DNA of 43,620 nt from Streptomyces spiralis (GCF_014654675.1 NZ_BNBC01000021.1:72375-115994), one strand, 5' to 3'. Shown: positions 1-8,565, counted from the first letter of the stretch. Numbers and translations: made by a program. Notes: a model not told the origin generated them from the sequence alone.

Positions 1-374
1 GAGTCCGGGTCGGGGCCGGCGAGCAGGACGCCCGCCTCCTCGTACGTCTCCCGGACGGCCGCGCAGACGATCGCCTGGGCCTCCGTCTCCGCCACGCCGA
101 GCCGGTCGGCCCACCACGCGCGCGTGGGACCGGCCCAGCGGACCCGGAGGTCGTCGTCGCGGGGGTCGACTCCCCCGCCGGGGTACGCGTACGCGCCTCC
201 GGCGAAGGCCATGGAGGCGCGTCTGCGCAGCATGTGCACGGCGGGCCCGGCGTCGGTGTCCCGCAGGAGCATGACGGTGGCCGCGCGCCTGGGCGTGACC
301 GGTGTGAGGGTGCCGTCCGCGAGCGCGCGGATGCGGTCCGGCCAGTCCGGGGGAAACCACTGCCCATTCGCCAT
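1..374 (-). CDS. NUDIX hydrolase, 3' part cut by window edge
   Basis: The reading frame begins at an ATG at 374 (MANGQWFPPDWPDRI) and runs off the left edge after about 124 codons. The visible part holds the start of a NUDIX fold and the Nudix box in split form: GGGVDPRD followed about 30 residues later by REtyEEAGVLL, which supplies the metal-binding Glu residues. An insertion between the Gly and the REUxEE part is typical of the larger NUDT19/RP2-like actinobacterial NUDIX proteins. Members hydrolyse nucleoside-diphosphate-linked compounds such as CoA derivatives or NDP-sugars; the substrate cannot be read here. It is transcribed leftward, like the RidA gene behind it. The family call is firm; the C-terminus is not visible. 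Confidence 0.8.
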   Translation of the reverse strand, partial: MANGQWFPPDWPDRIRALADGTLTPVTPRRAATVMLLRDTDAGPAVHMLRRRASMAFAGGAYAYPGGGVDPRDDDLRVRWAGPTRAWWADRLGVAETEAQAIVCAAVRETYEEAGVLLAGPDPD

Positions 375-552
375 GGGCGGAGGCTATCCCGTGGTGGGCG
401 AATGTTCGAGAGGTGCCCGAGGTCAGGGGCCTGCGAGGGAGATTCCCGTGACCTCCGTGGCGGCCCGGCCCCGTGGCCGCCGCGAGCCCCCCCCGGTGTG
501 TCAGTGCGCCACGGCACCGTCCGGTACGGCCGGCCCGCACCGGCACCGTCCG

Positions 553-1017
553 CTACGGCACCAGCTCGACCTGGATCTCCACCTCCACCGGCGCGTCCAG
601 CGGCAGCACCGCGACGCCGACCGCGCTGCGCGCGTGCACGCCCTTGTCGCCCAGGACCTCGGCCAGCAGCTCGCTGGCGCCGTTGACGACGCCGGGCTGG
701 CCGGTGAAGTCCGCGGCCGAGGCGACGAAGCCCACGACCTTCACCACGCGCGCGATGCGGTCCAGGTCGCCCGCGACGGACTTGACGGCCGCGAGGGCGT
801 TCAGCGCGCAGATGCGGGCCAGCTCCTTGGCCTCCTCCGGGGTGACCTCCAGGCCCACCTTGCCGGTGACCGGCAGCTTGCCCTCGACCATCGGCAGCTG
901 GCCTGCGGTGTAGACGTACGGCCCGGACTGCACGGCGGGCTGGTAGGCGGCCAGCGGAGGCACGACCTCCGGCAGCGTCAGACCGAGTTCGGCCAGCTTG
1001 GCCTCGACCGCGCTCAT
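553..1017 (-). CDS. RidA/YjgF/YER057c/UK114 family protein
   Basis: A 154-residue protein starting at ATG 1017, spanning the single RidA fold (about residues 10-154). Visible family features are the YVYTAGQLP strand, a GKVGLEVTPEEAKELA segment and the C-terminal HARSAVGVAVLPLDAPVEVE region, whose Arg is where RidA enzymes bind the carboxylate of imine/enamine intermediates. Canonical RidA hydrolyses reactive 2-aminoacrylate; this slightly longer actinobacterial subgroup (about 150 versus 130 residues) has less certain chemistry. The frame stays open upstream, but ATG 1017 overlaps the stop of the preceding small gene by 4 bases, which fixes the start and suggests translational coupling. Confidence 0.88.
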   Translation of the reverse strand: MSAVEAKLAELGLTLPEVVPPLAAYQPAVQSGPYVYTAGQLPMVEGKLPVTGKVGLEVTPEEAKELARICALNALAAVKSVAGDLDRIARVVKVVGFVASAADFTGQPGVVNGASELLAEVLGDKGVHARSAVGVAVLPLDAPVEVEIQVELVP

Positions 1018-1172
1018 GCCTGCTTCTCCCGCTTCAGGTAGGCCACGAGCTGCTCGGGGTTCGGCCCGGGCACGACCTGGACGAGCTCCCAGCCGTCCTC
1101 GCCCCAGGTGTCCAGAATCTGCTTCGTGGCGTGGACGAGCAGCGGCACGGTCGCGTATTCCCACTTCTTCAT
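1014..1172 (-). CDS. Small DUF4177-like protein
   Basis: A 52-residue protein beginning MKKWEYATVPLLVHATKQIL, containing the DTWGEDGWELVQVV segment typical of the short DUF4177 fold (W-E-Y at the start, GWELV in the middle). No enzymatic motif or membrane segment is visible. Its stop overlaps the RidA gene start by 4 bases, so the two form a leftward operon. It is divergent from the ArsA-like pair, with a repeat-rich 219-base spacer. The function of DUF4177 proteins is unknown. The call rests on the motif and on this gene being a usual neighbour of the ArsA pair in streptomycetes. Confidence 0.8.
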   Translation of the reverse strand: MKKWEYATVPLLVHATKQILDTWGEDGWELVQVVPGPNPEQLVAYLKREKQA

Positions 1173-1295
1173 GTGGCCGACTGTATCCGCTGTGGTCCGC
1201 CGGGCACGCGGCCGACCGCACGGCGGTTGTCCGCCGGACACACGGCCGACGGCGACGGCGGTCGGCCGCCGGACACACGGCGGCGGCCGCGGTGC

Positions 1296-1348
1296 TTGTC
1301 CACAGGTTCCGCAGGGCGGAAGGCCGACCACGACGGCAGTTGTCCACA
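1296..1348. promoter_or_regulatory. Two DnaA-box-like 9-mers in the divergent spacer
   Basis: TTGTCCACA occurs exactly at 1296-1304 and again at 1340-1348, in the same orientation and 44 bp apart. This is the preferred Streptomyces DnaA box. The rest of the 219-base spacer holds degenerate GTCCGCCGGACACACGGC-type repeats (about 1195-1285). DnaA may regulate one of the divergent genes, or the pair may be chance. Confidence 0.4.
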
Positions 1349-1391
1349 GCCTCCCGCGTGCCCGGAGCGCGGACTGGTTAGTCTCGAAGGC

Positions 1392-2378
1392 GTGAGCAGG
1401 CTCCAGGTCGTCAGCGGCAAGGGCGGGACCGGAAAGACGACGGTCGCCGCCGCCCTCGCGCTGGCCCTGGCCACGGAGGGGAAGCGGACGCTCCTCGTCG
1501 AGGTCGAGGGTCGGCAGGGCATCGCACAGCTCTTCGAAACGGAGGCGCTGCCGTATGAGGAACGGAAGATCGCCGTCGCTCCCGGGGGCGGGGAGGTGTA
1601 CGCACTCGCCATAGACCCCGAACTGGCTCTGCTGGACTACCTCCAGATGTTCTACAAGCTGGGTGGCGCGGGCCGGGCCCTGAAGAAACTCGGCGCCATC
1701 GACTTCGCCACCACCATCGCGCCGGGCCTCAGGGACGTCCTGCTGACCGGCAAGGCGTGCGAGGCGGTGCGCCGCAAGGACCGCGGCGGACGGTTCGTCT
1801 ACGACTACGTGATCATGGACGCGCCGCCGACCGGCCGCATCACCCGCTTCCTCAACGTCAACGACGAGGTGGCCGGGCTCGCAAAGATCGGCCCGATACA
1901 CAATCAGGCCCAGGCGGTGATGCGGGTGCTGAAGTCGGCCGAGACGGCCGTGCACCTGGTGGCGCTGCTGGAGGAGATGCCCGTCCAGGAGACCGTGGAC
2001 GGCATCGCGGAACTGCGCGCCGCACGCCTGCCGGTGGGGCGCGTCATCGTGAACATGGTGCGGCCGCAGCTGCTGGACGCGGCCGATCTGGAACTCGTAC
2101 GGACCGTGCCGCGGGCCTCCCTCGCCCGGTCGCTGTCCGCCGCCGGGCTCGGCGGCGCACGGCGCGGCGGGCACGCGGAACGACTGGTGGAGCCGCTGCT
2201 CGGGCAGGCGGAGGAGTACGCCGAGCGGTACGCCCTGGAGGAGGAGCAGCGGTCCGTCCTGAGCGAGCTGGGTCTGCCGCTGCACGAACTGCCACTGTTC
2301 GCCGAGGGCATGGATCTGGCGGGCCTGTACGAACTGGCGACCGAGCTGCGCAAGCAGGGATTGCAGGGGATGTCATGA
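1392..2378 (+). CDS. ArsA/Get3-like ATPase, first of a pair
   Basis: A 328-residue SIMIBI-class ATPase starting at GTG 1392. The deviant Walker A GKGGTGKTT sits at residues 9-17, with a VEVEGRQG switch-like segment near 37-44 and the MDAPPTGRI switch II/Walker B region at about 142-150. These proteins are annotated as anion-transporting or ion-transporting ATPases. The fold is shared with ArsA and with Get3, the tail-anchored protein targeting factor, but the role of the actinobacterial pair is not established. I see no Cys pair typical of an As(III) site. The stop overlaps the next ATPase start by 4 bases, so the two are probably made together and may form a heterodimer equivalent to the two halves of ArsA. 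Confidence 0.85.
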   Translation: MSRLQVVSGKGGTGKTTVAAALALALATEGKRTLLVEVEGRQGIAQLFETEALPYEERKIAVAPGGGEVYALAIDPELALLDYLQMFYKLGGAGRALKKLGAIDFATTIAPGLRDVLLTGKACEAVRRKDRGGRFVYDYVIMDAPPTGRITRFLNVNDEVAGLAKIGPIHNQAQAVMRVLKSAETAVHLVALLEEMPVQETVDGIAELRAARLPVGRVIVNMVRPQLLDAADLELVRTVPRASLARSLSAAGLGGARRGGHAERLVEPLLGQAEEYAERYALEEEQRSVLSELGLPLHELPLFAEGMDLAGLYELATELRKQGLQGMS

Positions 2379-3739
2379 GCCCGGACCCGGCCCCCGCGCG
2401 GGAGACCACGCGCACGCAGGAGGCGTCACAGGGTGCCCGTCGCCTCGCGCCCGCGCGTCTGCTCGACATCGATCCGCTGCTCGACGACCCGGATACGCGG
2501 ATCGTGGTGTGCTGCGGCTCGGGCGGTGTCGGCAAGACGACGACGGCGGCGGCCCTCGGGCTGCGCGCCGCCGAGCGCGGCCGCAAGGTGGTGGTCCTGA
2601 CCATCGACCCGGCCCGCCGCCTGGCGCAGTCCATGGGCATCGACTCGCTCGACAACGTCCCCCGTCGGGTGAAGGGCACCGAGGGCGAGGGCGAGCTGCA
2701 CGCCATGATGCTCGACATGAAGCGCACCTTCGACGAGGTCGTCGAGGCGCACGCGGATCCGGAGCGGGCGGCCGCGATCCTGGCCAACCCCTTCTACCAG
2801 TCCCTCTCGGCGGGCTTCGCGGGCACGCAGGAGTACATGGCGATGGAGAAGCTGGGGCAGCTGCGGGCCCGGGACGAATGGGACCTCATCGTCGTCGACA
2901 CGCCTCCCTCCCGCTCGGCCCTGGACTTCCTGGACGCGCCGAAGCGGCTCGGCTCCTTCCTGGACGGCCGGCTGATCCGGCTGCTGACGGCGCCCGCGAA
3001 GCTGGGCGGGCGCGCGGGGATGAAGTTCCTGAACGTCGGCATGTCGATGATGACGGGCACCCTCGGCAAGCTGCTGGGCGGTCAGCTGCTCAAGGACGTG
3101 CAGACGTTCGTCGCCGCGATGGACACCACGTTCGGCGGCTTCCGTACGCGCGCGGACGCCACGTACAAGCTGCTCCAGGCGCCCGGGACGGCGTTCCTCG
3201 TGGTCGCGGCCCCGGAGCGGGACGCGCTGCGCGAGGCCGCGTACTTCGTGGAGCGGCTGGCCGCGGAGAAGATGCCGCTGGCCGGTCTGGTGCTCAACCG
3301 CGTCCATGGCAGCGGCGCCGGACAGCTGTCGGCCGAGCGGGCGCTCGCCGCCGCGGAAAATCTTGAAGAGCCCCGCATTGTGGATCAGGGAGACGGGAAA
3401 GCTGGACTTCGTAACTCTCCCGAAACGTATGGCGGTTCGGACTCCCCCGAATCTTCACCTTCTTCTCCCGATCCCGTCCAGGCGTCCGTGGACCCACTCC
3501 AGACGTCCGTGGATCCCGTCGACCAGGTGACCGCGGGCCTGCTGAGGCTGCACGCCGAACGCATGCAGCTGCTCTCCCGTGAGCAGCGCACGCGTGACCG
3601 CTTCACCGCCCGGCACCCCGAGGTGGCGGTGGCCGAAGTGGCGGCGCTGCCCGGCGACGTGCACGACCTCGCGGGGCTGCGGGACATCGGCGACCGGCTC
3701 GCGGACAACCGCCGCGAGCTGCCCGAGCCCGGCGAGTGA
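2375..3739 (+). CDS. ArsA/Get3-like ATPase, second of a pair
   Basis: A 454-residue partner starting at ATG 2375, overlapping the upstream stop by 4 bases. Walker A GSGGVGKTT lies at residues 48-56; VLTIDPARRLAQSMG and VVDTPPSRSALDFLD are the switch I and switch II regions of ArsA-type ATPases. A low-complexity Ser/Pro/Asp-rich stretch at about residues 340-385 (DNA 3390-3520) interrupts the fold before the C-terminal helices. It includes a near-exact repeat of ASVDP and TSVDP units and is visibly less GC-rich than its surroundings, so it is probably a lineage-specific insertion. The C-terminal end reads as a normal ArsA helical subdomain. Like its partner, it lacks an obvious metal-thiol site. 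Confidence 0.85.
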   Translation: MSPDPAPARETTRTQEASQGARRLAPARLLDIDPLLDDPDTRIVVCCGSGGVGKTTTAAALGLRAAERGRKVVVLTIDPARRLAQSMGIDSLDNVPRRVKGTEGEGELHAMMLDMKRTFDEVVEAHADPERAAAILANPFYQSLSAGFAGTQEYMAMEKLGQLRARDEWDLIVVDTPPSRSALDFLDAPKRLGSFLDGRLIRLLTAPAKLGGRAGMKFLNVGMSMMTGTLGKLLGGQLLKDVQTFVAAMDTTFGGFRTRADATYKLLQAPGTAFLVVAAPERDALREAAYFVERLAAEKMPLAGLVLNRVHGSGAGQLSAERALAAAENLEEPRIVDQGDGKAGLRNSPETYGGSDSPESSPSSPDPVQASVDPLQTSVDPVDQVTAGLLRLHAERMQLLSREQRTRDRFTARHPEVAVAEVAALPGDVHDLAGLRDIGDRLADNRRELPEPGE

Positions 3740-3762
3740 CAAAGGCACCCCGATGGGTGCCC

Positions 3763-4101
3763 TCAGCTCACCGCCGCGTAGTTCTCGTACACCTGGTCGT
3801 CGTCGAGGGACACCAGGCCGGCCCCGCGCTCGTACTCCATGCGAGCGGTCTCCAGCAGCCGGCGCCACGAGGTGACGGTCGGCCGCCGGCGCAGCAGTGC
3901 GCGGCGCTCCCGCTCCGTCATGCCTCCCCAGACGCCGAACTCGACGCGGTTGTCGAGCGCGTCGGCGAGGCATTCGGTGCGTACCGGGCATCCGGTGCAC
4001 ACCGCCTTGGCCCTGTTCTGCGCTGCTCCCTGAACGAACAGTTCATCCGGATCGGTAGTGCGGCAGGCCGCCTGCGCACTCCAGTCGGTTACCCAGCCCA
4101 T
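3763..4101 (-). CDS. wblA: WblA, WhiB-like iron-sulfur regulator
   Basis: A 112-residue WhiB-like protein beginning MGWVTDWSAQAACR. The four [4Fe-4S] cysteines are C13, C35, C38 and C44 (C-x21-C-x2-C-x5-C), followed by the FGVWGG turn at 55-60 and the basic ERERRALLRRRP helix that contacts DNA or sigma factor. The frame is open 19 codons further upstream, but MGWVTDW is the conserved WblA start as I know it. WblA is a developmental regulator needed for proper sporulation and commonly a brake on antibiotic production in Streptomyces. The gene faces the ArsA-like pair tail to tail and is divergent from the penicillin-binding protein gene, the arrangement I remember around SCO3577-SCO3580. A perfect AdpA-consensus site lies about 125 bp upstream. 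Confidence 0.93.
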   Translation of the reverse strand: MGWVTDWSAQAACRTTDPDELFVQGAAQNRAKAVCTGCPVRTECLADALDNRVEFGVWGGMTERERRALLRRRPTVTSWRRLLETARMEYERGAGLVSLDDDQVYENYAAVS

Positions 4102-4225
4102 ACCGGCGCCGTCCTCTCCCGAATCGAGGCTCCCCCACGGCGGCAGCGGCATATTCACCGCCGCCAGTTGAGGACGTTACGGAAGGTGGGCACAGCGCAA
4201 CACCCCCTGCGGGCCCAATCTTGAA

Positions 4226-4235
4226 TGGCCCGAAC
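4226..4235 (+). promoter_or_regulatory. AdpA-consensus site upstream of wblA
   Basis: TGGCCCGAAC matches the AdpA consensus TGGCSNGWWY at every position and lies about 125 bp upstream of the wblA start. AdpA is known from S. coelicolor work, as I recall it, to bind the wblA promoter region. A single 10-mer with degenerate positions can occur by chance. Confidence 0.35.
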
Positions 4236-4533
4236 GGACTATGGGTTAGCGGCAGATCACCCGGGGGAGTGAGGTGGCGACATACGCAACAATCCCGGCA
4301 CAACGGGACGATTCAGTTGCGTCACAACGGACGCCAGGTGGCACACAAGGCGATTTCGGGCACGCCACACACCCGTGAGCCGTGCGCGTCGCGCCACCCG
4401 ACCGGCACCGCACCAACTCCCCCAAAAGCGCCCAGAACACCCCCGGTCATCACCCCGACCAAAAAAGTCGGGAGAACCCGGAACGTTTCGAGGCCGCCGG
4501 ACGTATTGATACGTGGCCGCACTGCTGTGACAG

Positions 4534-4563
4534 TTGAGAGCAGCTTAGGCCAAGGCCTATACG
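4534..4563 (+). promoter_or_regulatory. Candidate sigma-70-type promoter for the penicillin-binding protein
   Basis: TTGAGA at 4534-4539 and TATACG at 4558-4563 are separated by 18 bases and end 33 bases before the ATG. This is the best -35/-10 pair I see in the spacer. It was judged by eye only. Confidence 0.4.
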
Positions 4564-4596
4564 CGTGTCCGGCGAATGAGAACGTAGGCTGCCCCC

Positions 4597-6885
4597 ATGC
4601 CAAAGAAGCGCTCGGGCGGAGGCCTGTCGCCCACGCAGCAGGCCGCCAAGTTCCTCGGTGTCAGTGTGCTCGCGGGGGCGGTGATGGCCGGCATCGCGCT
4701 GCCCGCGGCCGGCGCGCTCGGCCTGGCGGCCAAGGGGTCGGTCCAGGGGTTCGACGACATCCCGGCCAACCTCAAGCGTCCTCCGCTCAGCCAGCGCACC
4801 ACCATCCTGGACAGCCAGGGCCAGCCGATCGCCCAGGTCTACTCCCGGGACCGCACGGTGGTGGAGCTGAAGGACATCTCGCCGTACATGCAGAAGGCGC
4901 TCGTCGCGATCGAGGACGCGCGCTTCTACCAGCACGGCGCGATCGACCTGAAGGGCGTGCTGCGCGCTCTCAACAAGAACGCGCAGAGCGGCGGTGTCGC
5001 CCAGGGCGCCTCCACGCTCACCCAGCAGTACGTGAAGAACGTCTTCGTCGAGGAGGCGGGCGACGACCCCACCAAGGTCGCCCAGGCCACCCAGCAGACC
5101 CTCGGCCGCAAGGTCAAGGAACTGAAGTACGCGATCCAGGTCGAGCAGGAGCTGGGCAAGAAGAAGATCCTCGAGAACTACCTGAACATCACCTTCTTCG
5201 GTGAGCAGGCCTACGGCGTCGAGGCCGCCTCCCAGCGGTACTTCTCCAAGCACGCCAAGGACCTCACCCTCCCGGAGTCGGCGCTGCTGGCCGGCATCGT
5301 CCAGTCACCGAGCCGCTACGACCCGGTCGACGACGAGGCGGAGGCCACCAAGCGGCGCAACGTCGTGCTCCAGCGCATGGCCGAGGTCGGCGACATCTCG
5401 CAGGCGGAGGCCGACCGGGCGAAGAAGGAGCCGCTGGGCCTGAAGGTCACCCAGCCGCGCAACGGCTGCATCACCGCGGTCAAGGACTCGAGCTTCTTCT
5501 GCAAGTACGTCGAGGAGGTCTTCCTCAACGACCCGGTCTTCGGCAAGACCCGCACCGAGCGGGCCAAGATCTGGAACCAGGGCGGCCTGACCATCCGTAC
5601 CACCCTGGACCCGAAGGCCCAGGCCTCGGTACAGGCCTCGCTGAAGCAGCACATCTACCAGTCGGACCCGGTCGCGGCGGCGGCCGTACTGGTCGAGCCG
5701 GGCACCGGCAAGGTCCTGGCGATGGGCCAGTCCAAGCCGTACGGCTACGGCAAGGACCAGACCGAGATCAACTACTCGGTCGGCAGCGACCGGGGCGGCT
5801 CGAACTTCGGCTTCCCGACCGGCTCGACGTTCAAGCCGTTCGTGGCGGCGGCGGCGATCGAGGGCGGCAAGCCGCCGGGGCAGGAGTACTCGTCGCCGTA
5901 CAAGATGCCGTACCCGAGCCCGGTGCAGGCGTGCGACGGCAAGCAGTGGGTCAACACGTACCACGACAACGTGGAGAACGAGAGCACCTCGGAACACGGC
6001 CCGTACGCCATGAAGGAGGCCATGGCGAAGTCGGTCAACACCTACTTCGTCCAGATGATCTCCGACATCGGGCTGTGCCCGGTGGTCAACATGACGGACA
6101 AGCTGCACGTGGTGCAGGGCAACGGCGAGAAGCTGCCGCAGACGCCCTCCATCGCGCTCGGCGCGGTGGGCCTCTCCCCGCTCACGATGGCGAGCGCGTA
6201 CGCCACCTTCGCCTCCCGCGGGGTGTACTGCACCCCGATCGCCATCGAGTCGATCAGCCAGAAGATCGGCGGCCAGGAGAAGTCGCTGGCGGTGCCGAAG
6301 TCGACCTGCTCGCGCGCCATGTCCGTGAAGACCGCGGACACGGTCAACACGCTGCTCCAGGGCGTGATCGACTCCGGTACGGGCCGGCAGGCCGGCCTCT
6401 CGGACCGCGACAACGCCGGTAAGACGGGTACGACGGACGAGCGCAAGAACGCGTGGTTCGTCGGCTACACGCCGAACCTGGCGGGCGCGGTGTGGGTGGG
6501 CAGCGCCACCCAGAAGGTCCAGATGACCAACATCCGCATCGGCGGCGTCCTGCACGGCCTCGTCTACGGCGCCGACGTCCCCGGCCCGATCTGGCGGGAC
6601 GCGATGACCGGCGCCCTGCAGGGCAAGCCGGCCCCGTCCTTCAACCTCGTCGACATCCCCGACAAGGAGAAGGACAAGGACAAGAACAAGGGGCGCGGGC
6701 GCGGCGACGACGGGAACAACGGTGACAACGGCGGCCTCATCGGGGGCCTCTTCGGCGGCGTGACCAACGGCGGCACGACCGGGGGCGGCCCGAACCCTTC
6801 ACCCAGCATCTCCGTCCCGGGGGGCTTCGTCCAAGGCCAGGACGGCGGCGCACGCGGGAACGGGAACGGGGGCCGGCGCGGCTGA
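4597..6885 (+). CDS. Class A penicillin-binding protein (bifunctional transglycosylase/transpeptidase)
   Basis: A 762-residue membrane-anchored peptidoglycan synthase. Residues 18-47 form one hydrophobic anchor after a short basic cytoplasmic tail. The GT51 transglycosylase domain follows: catalytic Glu in the IEDARFYQHGAID motif (E106) and the ASTLTQQ motif (138-144). The penicillin-binding domain has its serine in GSTFK (S410, K413), the SVN motif at 479-481 and KTGTT at 609-613, so both activities look intact. After about residue 690 the tail is a disordered Lys/Asp/Gly/Asn-rich sequence, common in actinobacterial PBPs. It polymerises lipid II glycan strands and cross-links stem peptides outside the membrane, using lipid II. 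It is divergent from wblA and convergent with the YqeY gene. Confidence 0.95.
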   Translation: MPKKRSGGGLSPTQQAAKFLGVSVLAGAVMAGIALPAAGALGLAAKGSVQGFDDIPANLKRPPLSQRTTILDSQGQPIAQVYSRDRTVVELKDISPYMQKALVAIEDARFYQHGAIDLKGVLRALNKNAQSGGVAQGASTLTQQYVKNVFVEEAGDDPTKVAQATQQTLGRKVKELKYAIQVEQELGKKKILENYLNITFFGEQAYGVEAASQRYFSKHAKDLTLPESALLAGIVQSPSRYDPVDDEAEATKRRNVVLQRMAEVGDISQAEADRAKKEPLGLKVTQPRNGCITAVKDSSFFCKYVEEVFLNDPVFGKTRTERAKIWNQGGLTIRTTLDPKAQASVQASLKQHIYQSDPVAAAAVLVEPGTGKVLAMGQSKPYGYGKDQTEINYSVGSDRGGSNFGFPTGSTFKPFVAAAAIEGGKPPGQEYSSPYKMPYPSPVQACDGKQWVNTYHDNVENESTSEHGPYAMKEAMAKSVNTYFVQMISDIGLCPVVNMTDKLHVVQGNGEKLPQTPSIALGAVGLSPLTMASAYATFASRGVYCTPIAIESISQKIGGQEKSLAVPKSTCSRAMSVKTADTVNTLLQGVIDSGTGRQAGLSDRDNAGKTGTTDERKNAWFVGYTPNLAGAVWVGSATQKVQMTNIRIGGVLHGLVYGADVPGPIWRDAMTGALQGKPAPSFNLVDIPDKEKDKDKNKGRGRGDDGNNGDNGGLIGGLFGGVTNGGTTGGGPNPSPSISVPGGFVQGQDGGARGNGNGGRRG

Positions 6886-6962
6886 CGGCGGCCGAACGAC
6901 TTCGACCGGCTCGGCCGACGCGACAGGAACGTACGGCGACAGGAACGCAGGAACATACGAGC

Positions 6963-6994
6963 AAGGGGCGCACGGCGGAAAGCCGGCGCCCCTT
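6963..6994. terminator. Bidirectional hairpin terminator between convergent genes
   Basis: Perfect 9-bp stem AAGGGGCGC (6963-6971) with GCGCCCCTT (6986-6994), lying between the 3' ends of the penicillin-binding protein and YqeY genes. It probably serves both strands. There is no long T-run, as is usual in Streptomyces. Confidence 0.6.
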
Positions 6995-7052
6995 CGCTTG
7001 CGCGCCCCTCGCGCCCCTGCCGGGAAACGGTCGGAGCGGACGGACGACCGGA

Positions 7053-7517
7053 TCAGCCGGCCAGCAGCCTCTTCACCACGGCGGCGACACGCCCGCCCTC
7101 GGCCTGCCCCGCGACCTTCGGGTTCACGATCTTCATGACCGCGCCCATGGCACGCGGCCCCTCGGCACCGGCGGCCCGCGCCTCCTCGACGGCCTGGGCG
7201 ACGATCGCGTTCAGCTCGTCGTCGGACAGCTGCTTGGGCAGGTACGCGGCAAGCACCTCACCCTCGGCCTTCTCCCGCTCGGCCGACTCCGTACGACCAC
7301 CCTGGGCGAAGGCCTCGGCCGCCTCCCGGCGCTTCTTGGCCTCCTTGGTGATCACCTTGAGGACCTCGTCGTCGGAGAGCTCGCGCTTCTCCTTGCCCGC
7401 GACCTCCTCCTTGGTGATCGCGGCGAGCGTCAGCCGGAGCGTCGAGGAGCGCAGCTCATCGCGCTCCTTGATCGCGGCGTTGAGGTCTTCGTGCAGCTTC
7501 GACTTGAGCGTGGTCAT
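7053..7517 (-). CDS. GatB/YqeY domain protein
   Basis: A 154-residue protein starting MTTLKSKLHEDLNAAIKERD at ATG 7517. It covers the whole YqeY fold: an N-terminal helical half rich in Lys/Glu (to about residue 80) and a C-terminal tail-like domain with AYLPKQLSDDELNAIV, ending in the MGAVMKIVNPKVAGQAEGG motif shared with the tail of GatB, the tRNA-dependent amidotransferase subunit. Stand-alone YqeY proteins are thought to bind tRNA, but their role is not established. It is a single gene, divergent from the metallophosphoesterase and convergent with the penicillin-binding protein. The open frame upstream of 7517 has no family similarity. Confidence 0.92.
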   Translation of the reverse strand: MTTLKSKLHEDLNAAIKERDELRSSTLRLTLAAITKEEVAGKEKRELSDDEVLKVITKEAKKRREAAEAFAQGGRTESAEREKAEGEVLAAYLPKQLSDDELNAIVAQAVEEARAAGAEGPRAMGAVMKIVNPKVAGQAEGGRVAAVVKRLLAG

Positions 7518-7638
7518 GGTCCTGATTGTCGCAGGTACGGCAACGCCGGTGCGCGAGCATTTACGGGATGCCGCGAACGCATGGCCCCGGACCCGGCCCA
7601 ATTTCCGCTGCCCGGCACGCTCCTGAGACGATGGACGC

Positions 7639-8565
7639 ATGCGCGCGCGATACCGAGTTCCCCTGGGCATCACGGCGGTCGCGACCGCCGGTCTTCTCTA
7701 CTCGGCGGGCTTCGAGGCCCGCTCCTTCCGCCTGCGGCGGGTGACGGTCCCGGTGCTGCCCTCCGGCATGCGCCCCCTGCGCGTCCTGCAGGTCTCGGAC
7801 ATCCACATGGTCAGCGGCCAGCGCAAGAAGCAGCGCTGGCTGCGCTCGCTGGCCGGGCTGCGCCCGGACTTCGTGATCAACACCGGGGACAACCTCTCCG
7901 ACCCGGAGGGCGTGCCGGAGGTGCTGGACGCGCTGGGCCCCCTGATGGAGTTCCCGGGCGCGTACGTCTTCGGCTCCAACGACTACTACGGCCCGAAGCT
8001 GCGCAACCCCGCACGCTATCTGCTGGAGAAGACCAGCGGCCGGCACGGCCTGAACGGCAACGCCCCGGCGGTCGGCGCGATCCACAACCCGTGGGAGGAC
8101 CTGCGCGACGGCTTCGAGGAGGCGGGCTGGCTCAACCTGACCAACACGCGCGGCATCCTCAAGGTCGAAGGCGTCTCGGTGGAGCTGACCGGCCTGGACG
8201 ACCCGCACATCAAGCGGGACCGCTACACGAAGGTGGCAGGCGGCCCGTCCGGCGTGGCGGACTTCTCGATGGGCGTGGTCCACGCCCCGTACCTGCGCTC
8301 CCTGGACGCCTTCACCGCGGACGGCTACCCCCTGATCCTGGCCGGCCACACCCACGGCGGTCAGCTCTGCATCCCCTTCTACGGCGCCCTGGTCACCAAC
8401 TGCGACCTGGACACCGACCGGGTGAAGGGTCTGTCCACGCACACGTCCGAGGGGCACACCTCCTACCTGCACGTCTCGGCCGGCTGCGGCACCAACCGCT
8501 ACACCCCGGTCCGTTTCGCCTGCCCCCCGGAGGCGACACTGCTGACGCTGGTGGGCCGTAACTAG
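7639..8565 (+). CDS. Membrane-anchored metallophosphoesterase (YkuE/calcineurin-like)
   Basis: A 308-residue protein with an N-terminal hydrophobic anchor (about residues 8-24) followed by a calcineurin-like phosphoesterase domain. Dinuclear metal-binding motifs in order are SDIH (about 54-57), NTGDN (79-83), GSND in the place of the usual GNHD (112-115), a late His in the MGVVHAP segment, and GHTHGG (235-240). The family includes YkuE-type enzymes acting on phosphoesters of lipids or nucleotides at the membrane; the substrate is unknown. The Asn-for-His order in GSND still keeps the Asn and Asp of the motif. It is the usual neighbour of YqeY and the wblA-linked penicillin-binding protein in streptomycetes, as I recall. 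Confidence 0.9.
   Translation: MRARYRVPLGITAVATAGLLYSAGFEARSFRLRRVTVPVLPSGMRPLRVLQVSDIHMVSGQRKKQRWLRSLAGLRPDFVINTGDNLSDPEGVPEVLDALGPLMEFPGAYVFGSNDYYGPKLRNPARYLLEKTSGRHGLNGNAPAVGAIHNPWEDLRDGFEEAGWLNLTNTRGILKVEGVSVELTGLDDPHIKRDRYTKVAGGPSGVADFSMGVVHAPYLRSLDAFTADGYPLILAGHTHGGQLCIPFYGALVTNCDLDTDRVKGLSTHTSEGHTSYLHVSAGCGTNRYTPVRFACPPEATLLTLVGRN

Larger units (their letters stand above)
4102..4596. other. Divergent intergenic region, wblA / penicillin-binding protein
   Basis: 495 bases with no supportable gene. The long spacer is consistent with the extended leader and promoter region usual for wblA. It holds one AdpA-like site and one candidate promoter (separate entries). The section at about 4330-4560 is noticeably less GC-rich than the flanking genes. 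I see no strong hairpin or riboswitch-like structure by eye. Confidence 0.6.

Noticed and set aside
1017..1347. N-terminal extension of the RidA-family protein
   Set aside because: The extra 110 residues are Arg/Pro-rich with no similarity and overlap the small DUF4177-like gene; coupling at 1014-1017 fixes the short start.
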